Both the position numbers and the translations under genes were made by a program. Under the pieces are notes generated by a model. That model was not told where the DNA came from. It did no database searches and saw nothing but the letters and a program-made list of their open reading frames with translations. From an uncultured Eubacteriales bacterium (GTDB taxonomy: Bacteria; Bacillota; Clostridia; Christensenellales; Aristaeellaceae): a stretch of DNA of 34,918 nucleotides. Of the stretch, positions 29,481 to 34,918 are shown in pieces. How positions within the stretch are numbered: the first letter of the stretch is position 1; each line of letters opens with the position of its first letter. Location of the stretch: contig CADARO010000019.1 of the NCBI GenBank assembly GCA_902790345.1, positions 1 through 34,918 on the forward strand, read 5' to 3'.

Positions 29481-30435
29481 ACTTCTGCAGCAGGTGAATG
29501 GCGAAGCCGCCGATCTCCTCGGCCAGGTAGATGGCGTTGGGCTTGCCGTTCTTCAGGCTCAGGCTGCTCTCGTCGAAGGCGAAGCCCTGGGCCTCCAGAT
29601 AGGCGCGGGCGCGGACAACGGAGTTGGTGGCCACGGCGATGTGGCCGTTTTTGCCCCGGCCGGGCTTCTTCATGGCCTCGATGGCCTTGCCCGCGAAGTC
29701 GGAGGAGTTGCCCTCCTTCACCGGCCAGCCGAACAGGGCGCTGAACTTCTTCGCCACGGAGGCGGCCTCTTCGGGGCTGCCGCAGTTGACGCCCACGTGC
29801 ACCAGCTCGAAGCCCAGCATCTTGCGCACGGCGCTGCGGGTGATTTCCTCGATCTTGTCGAACTCGCCGGCCTCGATCAGGTCGCTCTTGGCCATCCAGC
29901 TGCCGCCGCAGGCCACGATCTTCGGGAAGGAGAGGTAGGTGTTCAGGTTGTCCTCGTTCACGCCGCCGGTGGGCATGAACAGCATGTCGCCGTAAGGGGC
30001 GCTGACGGCCTTGATGGTGTTCAGGCCGCCCATGGCCTCGGCGGGGAAGAACTTGACCACCTTCAGGCCGAAGCGGATGGCCTGCTCGATGTCGCTGGTG
30101 GTGGGGCAGCCGGGGAAGATGGGATAGCCCTTCTCCACGCAGTGGCCAACCACCTCGGGGTTGAAGCCGGGGGTGACGATGAACTTCGCGCCGGCGGCCA
30201 TGGCCTTGTCGGCCTGCTCGACGGTGAGCACAGTGCCCGCGCCCACCAGCACCTCCGGCAGCTCGGCCGCCACCCGGCGGATGGACTCCTCGGCGGCGGC
30301 GGTGCGGAAGGTGATCTCGGCCACCGGCAGGCCGCCCCTGGCCAGCGCCCGGCACAGCGGCACCGCGTCGGCGGGGTCGTTCAGCTTGATGACGGGCACG
30401 ATGCCCAGCGAGGCGAATTTCTGAATCATATCCAT
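29479..30435 (-). CDS. eda: KDPG/KHG aldolase with a C-terminal VOC-like domain
   Basis: A 318-residue protein. Residues 1-205 are a complete class I KDPG/KHG aldolase: PVIKLND, VAEITFRT with Glu40 and Arg44, VGAGTVLT and VVKFFPAEAMGG with the Schiff-base lysine Lys128. It cleaves KDPG to pyruvate and glyceraldehyde 3-phosphate. Residues 208-318 (HVGVNCGSPEEAASVAKKF, then GHIAVATNSVVRARAYLEA) look like a vicinal-oxygen-chelate/glyoxalase-like domain, absent from the usual 210-residue Eda. The VOC part may bind substrate or metal; its role is unknown. The ATG at 30435 follows AAGGAG. It is transcribed from its own TTGTGC/TATAAT promoter and pairs functionally with kdgK. Confidence 0.85.
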   Translation of the reverse strand: MDMIQKFASLGIVPVIKLNDPADAVPLCRALARGGLPVAEITFRTAAAEESIRRVAAELPEVLVGAGTVLTVEQADKAMAAGAKFIVTPGFNPEVVGHCVEKGYPIFPGCPTTSDIEQAIRFGLKVVKFFPAEAMGGLNTIKAVSAPYGDMLFMPTGGVNEDNLNTYLSFPKIVACGGSWMAKSDLIEAGEFDKIEEITRSAVRKMLGFELVHVGVNCGSPEEAASVAKKFSALFGWPVKEGNSSDFAGKAIEAMKKPGRGKNGHIAVATNSVVRARAYLEAQGFAFDESSLSLKNGKPNAIYLAEEIGGFAIHLLQK

Positions 30436-30473
30436 GGGTCATTCACTCCTTGCCGTGTTTATTCACTGACTCC

Positions 30474-30502
30474 ATTATACAACAACCGGGTCGGAGGCAC
30501 AA
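30474..30502 (-). promoter_or_regulatory. Sigma-A promoter of eda
   Basis: On the minus strand TTGTGC (30497-30502) and a perfect TATAAT (30474-30479) are 17 nt apart, about 38 nt before the eda ATG. Divergent from the small-protein promoter. Confidence 0.65.
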
Positions 30503-30569
30503 GAGGGAAACTCACGCGGAGGGAATGGGGCGTTTTCCCGGCGAATGGGCGAAGGTTTAACGCTTTTTC

Positions 30570-30598
30570 TTGCAATTTTCCCCGCCGGCATGTATAAT
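30570..30598 (+). promoter_or_regulatory. Sigma-A promoter of the small-protein gene
   Basis: TTGCAA (30570-30575), 17 nt and a perfect TATAAT (30593-30598), followed by an AAAGGAAAGGAG ribosome binding site and ATG at 30655. Confidence 0.82.
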
Positions 30599-30654
30599 AT
30601 TCATCAGACGGACGGCGGCCCGCCGCCCGAAAAGGAAAGGAGACGCGCTCAATA

Positions 30655-30893
30655 TGGATATTCAGAAAATCATCAACGACGTGCTGGCCAAACTGAAGGC
30701 CGACCCCAATCTTTTGAAGACTTTCGCCGCCAATCCCGTGGAGACCCTGGAGAAGACCCTGGGCATCGACCTGCCGGATGAGCAGATCAATCAGGTCATC
30801 GAGGGCATCAAGGGCAAGATCGACCTGAACAACCTGGATCTGGGCGACGCCGCCGGCCTGCTGGGCAAGATCAAGGGCCTGTTCGGGAAATAA
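30655..30893 (+). CDS. Small acidic helical protein, unknown function
   Basis: A 78-residue protein. The N-terminal part (IINDVLAKLKADPNLLKTFAANPVETLEK, split by short loops) is a helix pair that resembles Nif11-like leader or DUF proteins found in Clostridia. LPDEQINQVIEGIKGKI is a second amphipathic helix. The C-terminus ends GLLGKIKGLFGK, a basic amphipathic tail. It has its own strong promoter, ribosome binding site and terminator, so it is expressed as a monocistronic unit, probably at a high level. There is no signal peptide and no maturation gene nearby, so a peptide precursor is not supported. I do not know its function. Confidence 0.8.
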
Positions 30894-30914
30894 ACCTCAT
30901 CCGCTTTCCCGCAC

Positions 30915-30955
30915 CCCCCGCCTCCGTTTTTCGCGGAAACGGGGGTTTTGTTTTT
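30915..30955 (+). terminator. Terminator of the small-protein gene
   Basis: CCCCCG pairs with CGGGGG (30915-30920 with 30940-30945) around an inner CCG/CGG, followed by TTTTGTTTTT. Confidence 0.88.
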
Positions 30956-30964
30956 CCGGCCCGG

Positions 30965-30993
30965 TTGACAAATCCCGCGCCGCGTTGTACAAT
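30965..30993 (+). promoter_or_regulatory. Sigma-A promoter of carAB
   Basis: Perfect TTGACA (30965-30970), a 17-nt spacer and TACAAT (30988-30993), 70 nt upstream of the carA ATG. Confidence 0.85.
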
Positions 30994-30999
30994 GCTCAT

Positions 31000-31017
31000 G
31001 TTGCATTATTATGCGCA
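31000..31017 (+). promoter_or_regulatory. Candidate ArgR operator (ARG box) at the carAB start site
   Basis: TTGCATTATTATGCGCA matches 12 of 14 fixed positions of the ARG box consensus TNTGNATWWWWATNCANA and contains the palindrome GCAT-TATT-ATGC. It sits where transcription from the upstream promoter should begin, so binding would block it. Carbamoyl phosphate feeds arginine synthesis, so the logic fits. Confidence 0.4.
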
Positions 31018-31033
31018 TATTTATGTACTATAG

Positions 31034-31047
31034 CCGCCTTCGGGCGG
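31034..31047 (+). other. UUCG-tetraloop hairpin just before the carA ribosome binding site
   Basis: CCGCC-TTCG-GGCGG is a very stable small hairpin that ends 3 nt before ACGGAGG. It could modulate translation, or simply insulate the ribosome binding site. No PyrR-type or T-box leader is seen. Confidence 0.4.
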
Positions 31048-31063
31048 ATACGGAGGTTTTTTC

Positions 31064-32123
31064 ATGGGCAAGAGGTATCTCGTGCTGGCGGACGGCACGG
31101 CCTTTGAGGGGCAGGCCTTCGGGGCGGAGGGGCCTGCCGTGGGCGAATTGGTGTTTACCACCGGCATGGGCGGCTACATCGAGACCCTCACCGACCCCAG
31201 CTACTTCGGCCAGATCGTGCTGCAGACCTTCCCGCTGATGGGCAATTACGGGGTGATCGAGGCAGATTTTGAGGGCGAATGCCGGGTGAAGGGCTATGTG
31301 GTTCGGGAGTGGTGCGACGCGCCTTCCAACTTCCGCTGCCAGTACGACCTGGACGCGTTTTTGAAGGCCCGGGGCGTGCCCGGGGTCTGCGGGGTGGACA
31401 CCCGCGCCATCACGAAGATCATCCGGGAGCACGGCGTGATGAACGCCATCATCTGCGACGAAATCCCCGGGAATCTGGACGAGGTGAAGGCCTACGCCGT
31501 CCGAAACGCGGTGGAGAGCGTGACCGTAGCGGCCCCCGAGAGTTATCCCGCCCCGGGGGAGGCCCGCTTCTCCGTGGCGCTCATCGACTACGGCGCGAAG
31601 AAAAACATCGTCCGCGAGCTGCGAAAGCGGGGCTGCGACGTGACGGCGCTGCCCGCTTCCACCGGGGCGGCGGAGATTCTCGCCCTGAAGCCGGACGGGG
31701 TGATGCTGTCCAACGGCCCCGGCGACCCGGCGGAGAACACCGGCTGCATCGCGGAGCTGCGGGCGCTGCTGGGCCGGGTGCCCATCTTCGGCATCTGCCT
31801 GGGGCATCAGCTGCTGGCCCTGGCGGCGGGAGGCGAGACCGTGAAGCTGAAATACGGCCATCGCGGGGTGAATCAGCCCGTGCGTGAGACGAAGGGACAG
31901 CGCACCTACATCACCAGCCAGAACCACGGCTACGCGGTGGTGTCCGAGTCGGTGAAGGCGGGCGAGGTGAGCTTCGTCAACGCCAACGACGGCACCTGCG
32001 AGGGCATCGACTATCCCCGGGAAAAGGCGTTCACCGTGCAGTTCCATCCCGAGGCCTGCGCCGGCCCCCGGGACACCTCGTTCCTGTTCGACCGGTTTAT
32101 CAAGCTGATGGAGGAAAACCGCC

Positions 32124-32137
<14 letters not shown>
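31064..32137 (+). CDS. carA: Carbamoyl-phosphate synthase small subunit
   Basis: A 357-residue glutaminase subunit that releases ammonia from glutamine for CarB. The N-terminal CPSase domain contains [21 protein letters not shown]. The class I amidotransferase domain carries LSNGPGDP, the GICLGHQ nucleophile elbow (Cys245), and FHPEACAGP with the catalytic His and Glu. The start ATG 31064 follows ACGGAGG. The stop overlaps carB by 14 nt in a different frame. Length is normal. The product serves both pyrimidine and arginine synthesis; regulation is probably at the upstream promoter and ARG-box-like site. Confidence 0.96.

Positions 32138-34918
<2,781 letters not shown>

Overview
The window reads as chromosomal DNA of a GC-rich, endospore-forming member of the Bacillota, most likely class Clostridia. 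The evidence is a spoVAC-spoVAD-spoVAE cluster behind a sigma-G-type promoter, a YlbJ-like sporulation membrane protein, a Gram-positive-type PurR, the murC/purR/pth/mfd neighbourhood, strong Shine-Dalgarno sequences and sigma-A promoters with 17-nt spacers. Genus cannot be fixed from the sequence. Sulfatases, a GH106-like glycosidase and the KDG/KDPG enzymes suggest a host- or plant-glycan-rich habitat (inference).

Layout. 1-107: start of a MazF/NdoA-type toxin (minus strand, cut by the window edge). 252-3864: a large cytoplasmic glycoside hydrolase and a flavodoxin-fold reductase. 3969-6788: ylbJ-like gene convergent with spoVACDE. 6926-8741: a RadC-like protein without the JAMM zinc motif, then KdgK. 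8883-9771: an AT-rich exported-protein gene of foreign composition with a probably frameshifted tail, followed by a run of hairpins. 9993-12582: murC, an alpha/beta hydrolase and ybaK, read leftward as one operon. 12855-21196: purR, pth, GNAT, HD, a membrane protein, NUDIX and mfd, read rightward. 21259-29176: seven minus-strand genes forming an accessory catabolic locus (two sulfatase-superfamily enzymes, two Gfo/Idh/MocA dehydrogenases, a UroD/MtaA-like protein, an AraC regulator and a sugar isomerase/epimerase). 29479-30435: KDPG aldolase with a VOC-like tail. 30655-30893: a small conserved-looking protein. 31064-34918: carA and partial carB.

How it works together. The accessory locus has one good promoter at its head (29244-29272) and a bidirectional terminator at its end. 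Its own AraC regulator sits in the middle, so it looks like a substrate-induced pathway. Desulfation, NAD-dependent oxidation and isomerisation, and possibly removal of a methyl group, would act on an imported sugar. KdgK and Eda would complete catabolism of 2-keto-3-deoxygluconate. No transporter lies in the window.

Most unusual items: (1) the pth gene is fused in frame to a serine beta-lactamase/esterase-type domain; (2) PurR lacks the segment carrying its PRPP-binding loop; (3) one sulfatase-family protein has Thr and Tyr where the Cys and Arg of the sulfatase signature belong; (4) heptanucleotide AATT-based arrays abut stop codons; (5) the RadC-like protein has lost its JAMM residues; (6) an AT-rich island gene lies within GC-rich DNA.
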